From Drosophila miranda (lineage: Eukaryota; Arthropoda; Insecta; Diptera; Drosophilidae), in assembly GCF_003369915.1 (NCBI RefSeq), contig NC_046675.1, positions 15,562,001-15,626,000 on the forward strand: a stretch of 64,000 bases of DNA. The letters are read 5' to 3'. How positions within the stretch are numbered: position 1 is the stretch's first letter; each line of letters opens with the position of its first letter. Positions 35,798 to 46,357 of the stretch are shown piece after piece. Made by a program: the position numbers and the translations under genes. The notes under the pieces are model-generated. The model saw nothing but the letters and a program-made list of their open reading frames with translations, was not told the origin of the DNA and searched no databases.

Positions 35798-37378
35798 CTA
35801 GACAACAACATACTCCTCATATTGAGTTAGGACCCTCCGCCTGGACCTCTGCAACGCCTCGTGTCCCAGGGTGAGGCAGACGGGATCCTCCTTGAAGACG
35901 CCCTGCTCCTGCAGCACAGCATGTGGGGCACAGCGCCAGGGATCCTTGGTGTCCACCTGCCACTGGTAGAGCTGCTGGCGCAGCTGCTTGAGGATGCCAC
36001 TGTACTTGGGCTTGTCCACCAGGTTGTTCCGTTCCAAGGCATCTACTTTGATGTCGTAGAGCTCCCACTCGGGTCGCTGGTAATACTGCAGAAGGGAGCG
36101 ATACCAGGGCAGGGGCTGTTTGTTAATTGTGGCGTTCAGGATCTGCTGGAATGTGGGCGAGGTGTAAAAGTCCTGGTCGATGGGGAAGTCCGCCCAGTAG
36201 TTGAGGTTGTGGATCAGCTTGTAGCGCCTGTTGCGCACCATTCTCATGGGGTAGGCCATGGTGACCTCGTGGTAGCTCTGGCTCCCGAAGACCGAATCGC
36301 TCTCTTTTGCTGGCGGCTCCTCCTTCAGGACAGGCAGTAGGGATTTTCCGCTGAACTTGGTTCCATTTGGTGCCGGCAGCTGGAGGGCGTCCAGCACACT
36401 GGGATATATGTCCAAAAGACTAGCCATGGCAGCCGTTGTCTCATGATGGCGATCATCCTTCTGTGGCGAACTGAGGATCAGCGGCGATCGTATGCCATGC
36501 TCGTAGAGATTGGTCCGTCCTCCGGGGAAAGGTGGTCCATTGTCAGAGGTGTAGATGATCAGCGTTTGGTCGGCAAGGCCCGAAGCCTCCAGCTCGCGGA
36601 GCAGCAGGCCCACGCCTTGATCCAATCTCGAGATGGTCATGTACTGGGCGGCAAGCTCCTTACGCACAACGTCCGTGTCCGGAAGCCAGGCGGGCACCTC
36701 CAGATTGCGCCAGTCGTAGTAGATGGGTTTCCAGTCGGGAATGCTGCCCATTCCCTCCTCCCCGCTACCCCAGCGCTCGCAAAACTCCCCAAACTGCGGA
36801 GTTATGTGGCCACAACGATGTGGATCGTGGAACCCGACCATCAGGAAGAAGGGCCTCTTCTCATCCTTGGCCTGTTTGAGGAAATCCCGCGCATATCCCT
36901 TGATCTTGGTGATGTTCCGTCCAATCTGGTTGATCGAGTGCTGCTCCTCCGTCTGCTCGAAGTCGAAGTGGAAGTTGGCGGCGGCTCCCACATGCTTCTT
37001 TCCAATGATTCCGCTGAGGATGCGACCGTTGCTCTGCTCCCGCAGCACGTTGGGCAGCGACCCAACCTCGGGCAGCACATTGAAGTTGTGCACTCCCTGA
37101 TGGAGTCCGTACATGCCACTCGCGTGGCTGGCCTGTCCAGTCAGTAGCTGGGCACGGCTGGGACTGCAGCTGCTCACCGAGGTGAAGGCGTTGTTAAATA
37201 GCAGACCGCGTCGGGCCAGGGCATCCAGATTGGGCGTCTGGCAGAACTTGTTCAGGTAGGCCCCCATCTCGAAGCCAGCGTCATCAGCCAGCAAAAGCAG
37301 GACATTCTTCGGTTCTGCCGCCCGGGAATAGGTTCCACCTACCACTACGATCACCAGCACTGCGATGAACAGCCGCAT
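35798..37378 (-). CDS. Sgsh: N-sulfoglucosamine sulfohydrolase (heparan N-sulfatase)
   Basis: Single-exon frame of 526 residues from the AUG at 37378; the frame is open upstream, but only with a GTG. This lysosomal enzyme removes the N-linked sulfate from glucosamine during heparan sulfate breakdown; loss of the human enzyme causes Sanfilippo A disease. A signal peptide is present (MRLFIAVLVIVVVGGTYSRA). The sulfatase signature CSPSRAQLLTG places the cysteine converted to formylglycine at residue 71, as in the human protein (about 70). The metal-binding DD of LLADDAGFEMG (residues 32-33) and the TSDNGPPFPGGRTN motif are intact. The C-terminal region RPEWELYDIKVDALERNNL is typical of the family. 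D. melanogaster Sgsh (CG14291) lies in the same block. Confidence 0.95.
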   Translation of the reverse strand: MRLFIAVLVIVVVGGTYSRAAEPKNVLLLLADDAGFEMGAYLNKFCQTPNLDALARRGLLFNNAFTSVSSCSPSRAQLLTGQASHASGMYGLHQGVHNFNVLPEVGSLPNVLREQSNGRILSGIIGKKHVGAAANFHFDFEQTEEQHSINQIGRNITKIKGYARDFLKQAKDEKRPFFLMVGFHDPHRCGHITPQFGEFCERWGSGEEGMGSIPDWKPIYYDWRNLEVPAWLPDTDVVRKELAAQYMTISRLDQGVGLLLRELEASGLADQTLIIYTSDNGPPFPGGRTNLYEHGIRSPLILSSPQKDDRHHETTAAMASLLDIYPSVLDALQLPAPNGTKFSGKSLLPVLKEEPPAKESDSVFGSQSYHEVTMAYPMRMVRNRRYKLIHNLNYWADFPIDQDFYTSPTFQQILNATINKQPLPWYRSLLQYYQRPEWELYDIKVDALERNNLVDKPKYSGILKQLRQQLYQWQVDTKDPWRCAPHAVLQEQGVFKEDPVCLTLGHEALQRSRRRVLTQYEEYVVV

Positions 37379-39899
37379 GACAAATTTTCCAATTCCGAAC
37401 TCGAATCTCAGCAAATTGAAGACCACTAGGCAATCCTATGGACGTCGTCACCGCACTGAGGCCAGGCCCAAATGATTCCAATACCTTTTATGCATTCTCA
37501 GCAAAATCTTTGCCTGTTTGTATGTTCTCACATTTCTCCGGCTCGCTCACTTCCAGTTCCAATCGCATTCAATTCCAGTTTTAATCTTTCGCCCTCTCAC
37601 AGCACGGGCTCAGCGGGAGCAAGGCACGGCTTACTAATACAGTTGGCTATGTGTGTACATTCACTTTGTTCGACTTTCTTTCAGAGCGGTTTGACTACAG
37701 TGCACACCCTTTACAAACTACTGCCTGTGAAACTTTTCAAAAGGTGAACATAATAATTTCTTAAACTTACCTAAACTTAATAATTTCTACATACTTTTAG
37801 AATATATTTTGATAGATACAAACCAGGGACCGTTAATAATAATTAATTTGTATTTTTAAGCCAAAAATCATCAAAAATATATATATATATTCACCAAAAT
37901 GTGCAAAATTTACGTTTTACTGATATTTTTTGGTGTTAATAATTATTTTAGTATATATTATTAATAAGAACTATTTTTAACCAAAGAATATAAAACTGAA
38001 AAATAATGATAATTAAATTTATTTTTAATTTTTAATCAAAAAATAGATTGCCACATATTTGGAAGGCTTATTTATTTTGTTAAACTAAAAACTTGTTTAG
38101 TGTGTTCGCCTCTTCTCAGCTCCAAATGATCCTTAACATTATTAAACAAGTATTAAAAATTGTTATAACCAATTTTGAATGAAAGGGCTATTTTTCAGAA
38201 GAAACTAACTTAAAATAACAGAAGTTATTTCTTGGGTTTTTTTTTTTTATCAAAACAGATTACCTTTATTTATTTATTTGTTTAATTAACAAACATCTGC
38301 CAAAAAGTATTTAAATATTTAAATTAAGGAGAAATTTAGGAGCGGAAAAAATTAAAAAAGTTGTAGAAATGGGACGAAATACTAATGTACATACATATGT
38401 GCAATAAATAATAGATTATATACTAAAAATATAATTATTATTTTAATATTATTAAAAAATATATAAAAAATAGGATTGAAAATAGATATACGATTATTTA
38501 GGTACAAACAAACATAGTCGATGAAAAATTTTCCTGATTGGCATTTAAAAAAGGTTTCATTCCATACATATGTACATATGTATGTTTGTATATACGTTAT
38601 AAGAATTATTAGTCCATTGGGGAATCACCACGTATTAGAATCCAATTTGATCATGCCACACAAACCAGATACAAAACATCCAATTGGAAACACGTCAGTT
38701 GTCAGCTCTTCCAACCCAAGTGCTCCACATATTATATTATATTATATGATATTATATTATATCACCAGGCGGAATAAATGCGCAAAATTTCCTCAGCGTC
38801 GACAGCGTTTGCAGTTCTTGTGTGTTACATAAGAAGCCACCCTTCAAAATGAAATGAATCATTTGCCACCAGCTTAATTTTAGACAGGTTACGTTCTTAG
38901 CCAACAACCCCCTTTGGCCAACCATTCGAGTGGTGCGGGGAAGCCGTAACCTTTTTCCAGAACTTTCGATGCAAAATGTTTGTCAACATTTTGAATTTTC
39001 CGCAGCACGTGCTCTGCAGCCTGGCAACATGTTGTTGGCCCATTCAGTTTGGCAGCAAGCCAAACAGTCCAAAACAGCAATCAAATCAGCTGTGGTTCCA
39101 ACCATCTGTTGAAATGCGTGGCAAGTGTTGCATCAGCCAATCTGACCTACCAGAGAGAGCTGCACAGAGTTCGTGTTGCTCTGAGAGAGAAAGAGCTACG
39201 CATGCTGCATGCTGTTGTTGCTGCCTCGGCAGACCGCCAAACAGGTTCTCCTACACCCAACAAAACAGACATAGCAGGCACACATAAAGCGCTTCTCATC
39301 TATAGCATGCGTTTCAACTAAGAAATCAATATTTCAGTTTAACAACCTTTTGCGAAAACATGAAGAATTACAGTCATATACGGAACAGAAATTATCTATG
39401 CTGTCTCTCTTATCTCCTAGCCATCTCTTATCCGCACCATTTGGGCGGTACTTGATAAGCAGCAGTACATACGACCAGAGCCTTATCTAAGCCATTTTTG
39501 TATGGGCAGGAGCCGGAGCATGATTTAGGCTATGAATAGATTTCGATTTTCGCACTAGACTGAATATATTGCATGATATGTTGTAATTGAAAAGCAAGCA
39601 AATAATTATTTAAAATTAAATCTACTGAATTTAATCCATCCATATCTACTTTTCAAAGCGAGAGGCCCTAATAGCCATCTATCCCCTATAGCTTGTGGCA
39701 TCACAGCGAGAGCTCAGCATAGATGATTTTGGGGGCACGACCACAGCTGAGAGAGCCACATCTAGAGGCTTATATGTACCACAACAATATAGCAGAGAGA
39801 GAGAGAGCGGGGAAGTACGTCAGCAAAAATACTTTTATCAACCCCGGACAGCAATCGTCCAGCGCCGACGGAGAGTCGGGTTAGTAACAAAACTTCGGC
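37379..39899. other. Spacer between Sgsh and Xrp1 promoters
   Basis: Divergent intergenic region. 37,740-38,500 is very AT-rich with no frames. 38,560-38,760 holds ACATATGTAC-type palindromes and TATTATA repeats. Open frames at 38,521-39,320 give no recognisable protein. Confidence 0.55.
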
Positions 39900-40338
39900 C
39901 GTCGTGAACAGAACTATCTCTTGAGAGAGTCAGCTAAAAAAAAAAAAAACACAGCCTTTTGTGCGCAAATCAGTGTGAAATTTGTGAAATTGTCGATTCA
40001 ATTCCGATACAAGCTTATCAAATTGCGATTCTTAATGGCATCAAGCGCTGAACATCGTTATAGAGATTTCTTGTTCATATCACAGTAATTTCCTTTGTGT
40101 GAATATATTCAACAAACACTCAACCTAAGTGCAAAGTCCAGTTCAGAAAGCAAAAACAATTTATATATACTTTACATACTTATGGTATCTCAGATAAGAG
40201 TTGTATCTAGATGCTAATTAGGTAACCGTGTGCGAAAAAAAATTAATTTCAAAAAAACCCCTTATCTGAATCGGTTAAACTATAGCTAGACATCTGCCTA
40301 TAGTCCTTATCTATATATTGGCTTAGTGCCCCAATACT

Positions 40339-40698
40339 ATGTTCGCTGTGTCTACCGTTGCTGCCTCATCAACAACAACAACAACAGAAGCGATAGTGAG
40401 CAACCAGAAGAAGTCTAACCCCAAGCTGAGCTTCAACGTCATGCAACACTCGCCTGTCGTTGTCCTCATGTGTGTGCAACATTCGCAGCAGCAAGTTCCC
40501 ATGCTAAACAATTTCATGTGTATGCGTATGCGTGGCTGGCATAATAACCAAAACATTAATCACTGCAACAAGCACGTAAATACCACCACGTGTGGCACCG
40601 GTACCTGTACTAAGAACACTCTTAAGAAGTTGCTACGAAAGAAGCGGAACGCCACAATTCGGGGCAACATTCGCTGTGGCTGTTTTATTCGCTTTTGA
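40339..40698 (+). CDS. 119-codon upstream ORF in an Xrp1 leader exon
   Basis: AUG-led frame of 119 codons (MFAVSTVAASSTTTTTEAIV...), Thr/Ser-rich at the start, His/Asn/Cys-rich in the middle and basic near the end (LKKLLRKKRN). It lies in the same unspliced stretch as the ATG ATG GAC G start that feeds the Xrp1 bZIP exons. It ends 134 bases before that start, and no other AUG lies between. No domain is recognised. It could be a regulatory uORF, a small protein, or chance. The AUG context (ACTATGT, A at -3) is fair. Confidence 0.45.
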   Translation: MFAVSTVAASSTTTTTEAIVSNQKKSNPKLSFNVMQHSPVVVLMCVQHSQQQVPMLNNFMCMRMRGWHNNQNINHCNKHVNTTTCGTGTCTKNTLKKLLRKKRNATIRGNIRCGCFIRF

Positions 40699-40832
40699 GG
40701 CACCAATCATCAGCAGCAAGAAAATCCCACTCCAGCACAGCCCAGTCCAGCCCACCATACATACACTGATCCTGAAACCACAAGGAACCACCTTTTGTGT
40801 CGTCATCGGAACTTGCTTGCCCCGGCAGCAAC

Positions 40833-40842
40833 ATGATGGACG
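40833..40842 (+). CDS. Xrp1: Start-codon micro coding segment of the Xrp1 short isoform
   Basis: ATG ATG GAC G directly followed by the strong donor GTAAGT (40843). Splicing to the acceptor before 50565 completes the codon as GAA and reads MMDEYLQDIEATSSC, in frame with the whole bZIP protein (435 residues). The phase match (1 to 1) and the good donor support this. D. melanogaster Xrp1 is known to have a short and a long isoform; that this segment is the start of the short form is inference. If the exon instead splices to the acceptor before 44211, the same AUG makes a tiny frame ending at once in GCC TAA. Confidence 0.6.
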
Positions 40843-43026
40843 GTAAGTTTGCCACATTTACTAATCCCACAACATTCTCTAGACACATTGTTGCCGGCAA
40901 ATGTCAATGACATCGGCCCTAAAAACTACATTGACGAGCCCTCCCACTTAGGCCTATTGTAAACTTACATGAGATACGGGAAACACACACAACAAAAGTA
41001 CTCGATAGTGGGAGGTACAAAAGTTGTATAGCTCATTTAGGGCTATTATAATATTACAGTAGTAGGGCAAAGGTGTATTCCAATCTCCACAGTAGCTAGA
41101 CTATACAAATAGTGTTACTATTTTGATCATGCTCAATCCCAACGAGCTTTGTAAGGGTATTCACCACTCAATTTGAGCCTCAAATGGTGCTTGCACCCTA
41201 CAATCGGGGCATATTGTATGTAGACTCCGCCCATAACTTTTGCAAATATGAAAATCTAACCAATTTAAAGCCCGTTCAAAAGCAAGACTATTTAGGAGAT
41301 ACCTCAGATTTGATAATTTCAAATACATTCAGTATTAGTCATAGGTACACGTATATGTATACTCGAACCAGAGTATCAGATAAACCGAATTGATTAGAAA
41401 TACATGATAGATAAGATATGGAAATCGAACAAGGAAGCAATCGTCTTCGTACTCTACAATCTAGTAAGCCACACAAAACCCTTTTGCTAGAAATTAGCCA
41501 AATCATCGTGAGACGGCCTTACCAAGGGGTCTCTTCTTTTGGCAGTTCGCCAACAAAGTGTGGCCATTGTTGTTGCTTGTTTTCGATTCCAAGAGAGATC
41601 TCGTGACAGTCGGTGCCAGTGCCAGATTAGCACTCGAAATTCACCTTGTCTGTGTTGTTGGAGGAGACTTTTTAGGTAAAAATTTCCACGAATTCTGCAC
41701 ACTTATTCGGGCAGACCTATAATTAAGCTGTTTGTACATGTGTATTGTAAATACGTGGCCCAAACCTAAACCCCACGCGATTAGTGCTCGCAGTCGCATT
41801 ACAAATATCACATGATGACACTCTTTTTGCCAACGAACGGCCGGGAGCTTCATCGCTTTGGTGATTTCTGTTTTTCAGCGTGACTCATGAATTTCTTTAA
41901 TTATCGGCGAAAGCTCTACGTACATATGGACATATGTATGTATGATTGTTGTCGCCAGATGAAAGCTGCTCAATTCTGAGAATTCAGCCAGCTTTTATCT
42001 GCGCACACAATCAACCGACTGCCTACAAACACTATTGCATGAAAGCTTTATGTTTGATTGTATGGGAATGTAGCTTTATAAAAGCGAGACGGACTATATA
42101 AAGAAATTTCCCATATTTGAATCGCAACGTTTTTTGCATTGTCAGTGACCTCAAAGATCGAAACCTTGCAAGGTGTTTTAACATGGGAATTGGTACAAAA
42201 ATGGGAGATACGTGGAATATGTATGTGTAGATTTTATATACATACACTACATCGAGATACCTGCTATTCATAGAAATATTATTGCTTATTCTTCTTATCC
42301 AAATAAATTAAGGGGTATAATAGTAAATATTTTAAACTTTTATCGAGTAGAATGCACAATGGAATGATTTTTCTTTGTTCCATTCCGATGCTCAAGCTTA
42401 GAAAATATAGCAATCTTTTCTTTCTATTCAATGCATTCATTATACCATTATGTACATATGTATGTACCTTTGCGCTAGGTCAGTTGACCGGCATTTCAGA
42501 TTCATGCATATATAGAAATCGAATTGACAAATGATTCATACATATGTATGTATACTATGCACAGCTTCGTCTCGCTAGTAAAAAAAAGTAAATTTAAATG
42601 AATTATTTACAAAAACATTTATACACACATCTTTATGGATAGTGTACATAGGAATGTACTCTTAGTTATTGTATTGTTGCCTTGCCGGCCGGCCTGAGAT
42701 GCTATTGTATCTGTAAGACCACAAGCAAAGGGGACGAAGGCAAATTCATTCGACAGCTGGCACTAGGGGAAATCTTAGCGTTCTCTCGCTCGCACACTTG
42801 TATCTTTTGTGTGCGCCTGTTCGTGTGCGTTCGTGTAAAAGCTGGCGCACACACACATGCACACTAAAAGTATCTGTGCATGGCAAACTGGTTTGCGCTG
42901 AGCTTTTTGAATTTCACAACAAATCTAAATTCAGACAACTGGTGGAGGCCCAACAGAGTCTCCGTTTTCTCCGACTTGTACCGAACGAGCAACGTACGGT
43001 CGATTCAATCCGCAGTGAATTGCTAA

Positions 43027-43388
43027 AGCAGTCAGTTGACTCACACATTACCAGTCCCGTCGTTCAACTCAAATAAAGTGAATAGAAAAGTTCTTCTACA
43101 AGTTCAGTGGAATTCATACAAGTCAAACAGACAGTTCAGTTCCTGCAGAAAGGAACAACAGTGTGAACAAATATCATTCGTTGTTGTTCTACGTGGAGCA
43201 ACAACCAGACAATCGTCGGAACAGTTTTTCCATAAAATCGTAGAAACGGCCACAGGCGACCAAATATCCAAGTGGTGGTGCCAGGAACCACCCAATAAAT
43301 TGCGCAGCAAAAATCCCAAGTGAATTTTTCGGTCGGGTTTTCGACAACCGGACAACCGCGCTTGAAGACACAGTTTTACTAAGTAAAT
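43027..43388 (+). other. Xrp1: Probable untranslated first exon of another Xrp1 transcript
   Basis: CA-rich sequence without AUG that has several TCAGT initiator-like sites (for example GCAGTCAGTTG at 43028 and CAGTTCAGTTCC near 43131). It ends at the donor AAAT|GTAAGTAA (43389). The 5' end is uncertain. It probably joins the acceptor before 44211. Confidence 0.5.
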
Positions 43389-43502
43389 GTAAGTAATTCA
43401 GATGAAAATATGCATATATATATAGTGTGTATAAGTGTGTGCAAGATCTATAGTATATATTGAGTGAAAAGACCGCCATATTGAATTGCTTAAGTGAGCG
43501 AG

Positions 43503-43510
43503 TGACGTCA
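43503..43510. promoter_or_regulatory. Perfect CRE palindrome TGACGTCA in an Xrp1 intron
   Basis: Full consensus site for ATF/CREB-type bZIP dimers, about 115 bases after the donor at 43389. It could allow feedback by Xrp1 or its bZIP partners; that is inference. Confidence 0.5.
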
Positions 43511-44210
43511 GAGGGAATTAGACATGCAAGCAAGCAACAATTTTGATCAAATTTACACGGGGGTTTGGGGGATTTTTCTTTTGATATGCGAGGCAATAGT
43601 AATTATAAAGCAATACGTGTGCCGTGCCGAGCCGTGCCGGTATTGGTGTTCCATTAGACAAAGCTCGCGTGTGCTTTTGGGGGGAAATTTTCCATTGCTT
43701 GATAATTGCTTTTTGGTGTTGTTTTATGCACCGGCCACACACGACAATTTCTGATATTCGAGTGAGATAATGTGTTCTCTATTCTGTAGCACAATTATCT
43801 AAGTGACAATTGTGGAAGGGAGGGAAGGGTGCCCGAATTGAGGGACGTTGCCAACTGCTGATTAGCTTAGCCCACGCCCCCTCTGGCTATAGAGACCTGT
43901 TGGCCATGCCCATGGTCGGCCATGACCATGCCCATGCCCATGCCTCTGGTGAAATTCATTTTGCGTTTTGCGTGGCAAAAGCTTTTTGGGGGGGCCGTGG
44001 GCTTATCAGACGTTTGAAAGGCGCCCAGCCCAGCCCTATCGAACAAGGAACTATAATGTTTGGCGAAAACAACTCTACTACTATCAGTAATTACAATTGA
44101 AGAGGACTAAAAATCAAATCTAGAGCTATTCTCGAATCTTATCACTGCGATCTTCATGTTGTGGGCCCTATAAGTAATGCGCCTTCTCTTCTTTATTCTT
44201 TAATTTACAG

Positions 44211-44301
44211 CCTAAGGGGAACTTGTGTCGACGACTCTTTTTAGAGCTTGTTTAGAGGGATCCTAACAATTTCATTGTTTCTTTCTAACGGTCAATTAAA
44301 A
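44211..44301 (+). other. Xrp1: Probable internal untranslated exon of Xrp1
   Basis: Preceded by a strong acceptor (TTCTCTTCTTTATTCTTTAATTTACAG) and ending at a usable donor (AAAA|GTGAGTAT at 44302). If the donor is skipped, the exon would run on through an A-rich stretch into the long coding exon ending at 46357. Confidence 0.4.
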
Positions 44302-44451
44302 GTGAGTATTCAAAGTCCTGATCATATCATAACCATAAGACTCTGTCTCTCATGATTGCGCTTGGTTGAGATCGTCCTTGCACCTTTAGTTTGTAAGAAT
44401 GTTTTATGAAAAAAGAAAAAAGACAAAAAGAAAAGAAAAGAAAAGAAAAAA

Positions 44452-44593
44452 GGATTAAATCCATTGAAAAAAGGAGTAATTCCATTGAAAAAAGGAGCAA
44501 TTCCATTGAAAAAAGGATTAATTCCATTTAAAAAAGGAGCAATTCCATTCAAAAAAAGGAGCAATTCCATACAAAAAAGGATACAATCCAAAA
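44452..44593 (+). repeat. 21-bp minisatellite, about seven copies
   Basis: The unit is GGAGCAATTCCATTGAAAAAA with variants (GGATTAATT..., ...CCATTC, ...CCATAC). The period is 21 bases, 22 in one unit. An AAAAG pentamer run (44428-44450) sits directly upstream. It lies in the Xrp1 leader or intron. Confidence 0.9.
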
Positions 44594-45278
44594 CAAAAAA
44601 TAAATAAATAAAGGAAAAAAAGGAATTAATTCTAACAAACATACAGAAAAAATATGGGAATAGTGTGGAAAAGAAAAAAACACGCCAAAAGAGAAAAAAG
44701 GAAATGCAACTAACAAAACAAGGCCTGCAAAAGAACACCAAGCACACACCCAACCAAGCAGACACCCCACCACCCACCATCTAAAACCAACGCATCACAC
44801 ATACAAGCTCTTCGAAGTCGCCAAAAAAAAAAAAGACCCAACGCCTGACAAATCAATGATCAGGGATATCCCGCATCCGATATCTCTGAGACATTGACCG
44901 ACCGTGAGTGCCCATGGTCCCCACAGGATCCATGGGCGGAAGGCGGAAGGCGGCAGGCGGCAGGCGGCCGGCGGCAGGCATTGTACATTGCTAACCCACC
45001 CACCCAAAACCACAAGATTTTGAGGCGCGAGCCCTACAAAGGATCGTGCTTCCCCAACGTCGTCGATCTGTGTAATAACAAAATCTTTTTCTTTTGTCTA
45101 TTTTCTTTCACATAAAAACAAAAACAAAAATACCAAAAACTCTTAACTGCGCTTGCTCCACTCATCAACAAATCCTGTCTGAATCGATCAAAAACAAATT
45201 GTATAAATTGTGCAAATTTATATATATTTTTGAAATCCTGCCGAACCGAAACGAACCGTGCACCAAAAACCATATGAA

Positions 45279-45864
45279 ATGAAACGAAATATGCTGAAAT
45301 TTTATACAAAAACAGCCCCGTTCAAAATGGCATTCTCCGTCGAATCCCAAACCAGCCAAGCCAGGCCCAAGAGCGAAACCAACAACACAACCATCCACGA
45401 GCAGACCAAGACCTTCTTCAACAGCAGCACCAGCAGCCAAAGCTCCCAGAACCACCAGTCCGATTGTATTGTCACCGAGACCAACTCTAACAGCAACGAG
45501 AGAGAATCCCGAAAATCTCAGAGATATAATATTGATGATCCAGGAGCCAGCACGAGTACAGGCAACAACATACGAGGCGAGGGCACCACCCAGCAACAAC
45601 CAGGCACCGGAACAGGCAAACGAGCACGCCCACGCACGGTCCCAGGATCCGCAGATCGTAACAGTAACGATACCCTCTGGCGAGAGAAACTCATCGCCCA
45701 ACTGCTGCTGCTCTCACAGGAGAACAACGCAAACAGTGCCTATGAAGGCTTCGGTTACGTGCACGTCGATGAGCAGCACAACCATACCGATCGTGATAAA
45801 TACGAAACCAAACCCAAGAATCATACTGATCAGGGTGCCAACGCAGGCGCAGACGCACGCGACA

Positions 45865-45896
<32 letters not shown>

Positions 45897-46328
45897 GAAC
45901 AGCTGCAACAACAGCAGCAGGAGCAGCGGGACAGAGTGCAGCGCGCCTCGAACTCGCATTATCAGAATACCCTTTTTACCAGGGTCGGTACCAACGCGTC
46001 CGCCAGTGAAACGGGCTTTGCCTACGGTGCTCCCTCTAGTAAACTTGAAGAATTCGGCGACGGAAGCCCCTATCGCAACGTATCCAGCGACTGGGACTGC
46101 AACATACCAATTAGAACACAGCTCGGCACAGGCGCCAAGAACGCTGCACCACGAGCAGGCGACAGTAGTCGGTACACGGACTATGGAGATGGTGAAGCAA
46201 ACGGTCCCGGTTTCGAGCTCGCCCCAGTCACAGACCCTGGCGTCAATGGCTGGTATCCAGCTGACAGGTGCAGACTTGCAGCCGTCCCGCCAGGATATGA
46301 GTGGAGCAATGCCTACTGCTACAGTTGA
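45279..46328 (+). CDS. Q-rich overlapping ORF in the long Xrp1 exon (second sense frame)
   Basis: Open frame with AUGs at 45279, 45291 and 45327, giving 349, 345 or 333 residues. The AUG at 45327 (CAAAATGGC) has a near-optimal context. The protein is hydrophilic: Ser/Asn/Thr-rich, a glutamine tract of ten or more (residues about 200-225), then an aromatic, Gly/Asp-rich C-terminal part (EFGDGSPYRNVSSDWDCN...). Codons are mostly RNY and end often in C, as in real fly genes. It stops 29 bases before the splice donor at 46357 and is in a different frame from the Xrp1 bZIP protein. No donor before the stop has the phase needed to join the 50565 exon. It is either an independent protein or an overlapping inhibitory uORF. 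Confidence 0.5.
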
Positions 46329-46357
46329 AGAGATAGATGTTCCGGTGTTCATTGATG
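45535..46357 (+). CDS. Xrp1: N-terminal coding exon of the Xrp1 long isoform
   Basis: The first AUG in this frame is at 45535 (weak context, T at -3), although the frame is stop-free from 45295. It ends at the donor GATG|GTGAGT. Its last base joins AA of the 50565 exon to make GAA, so it reads ...VPVFID-EYLQDIE... in phase. It adds 274 residues, for a total of 706. That fits the extra length of the long D. melanogaster isoform as I recall it. The translation is Ser/Thr/Pro-rich without a domain. The start is uncertain: AUGs at 46297 and 46309 near the end of the exon would give a form with a short N-terminal addition. Confidence 0.6.

Noticed and set aside
45165-46352. Long antisense open frames (45165-45701 and 45714-46352) opposite the Xrp1 exon
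   Set aside because: They mirror the CA/CAG-rich sense strand, have repetitive translations and no splice or start context. They serve mainly as a warning that stop codons are rare in this stretch.
46320-46357. Antizyme-like +1 frameshift at AGU UGA (46323-46328) joining frame A to Xrp1
   Set aside because: A +1 slip would link the frames, but the site is not a known +1 slippery codon and no stimulator is visible. Overlapping-uORF control is simpler.
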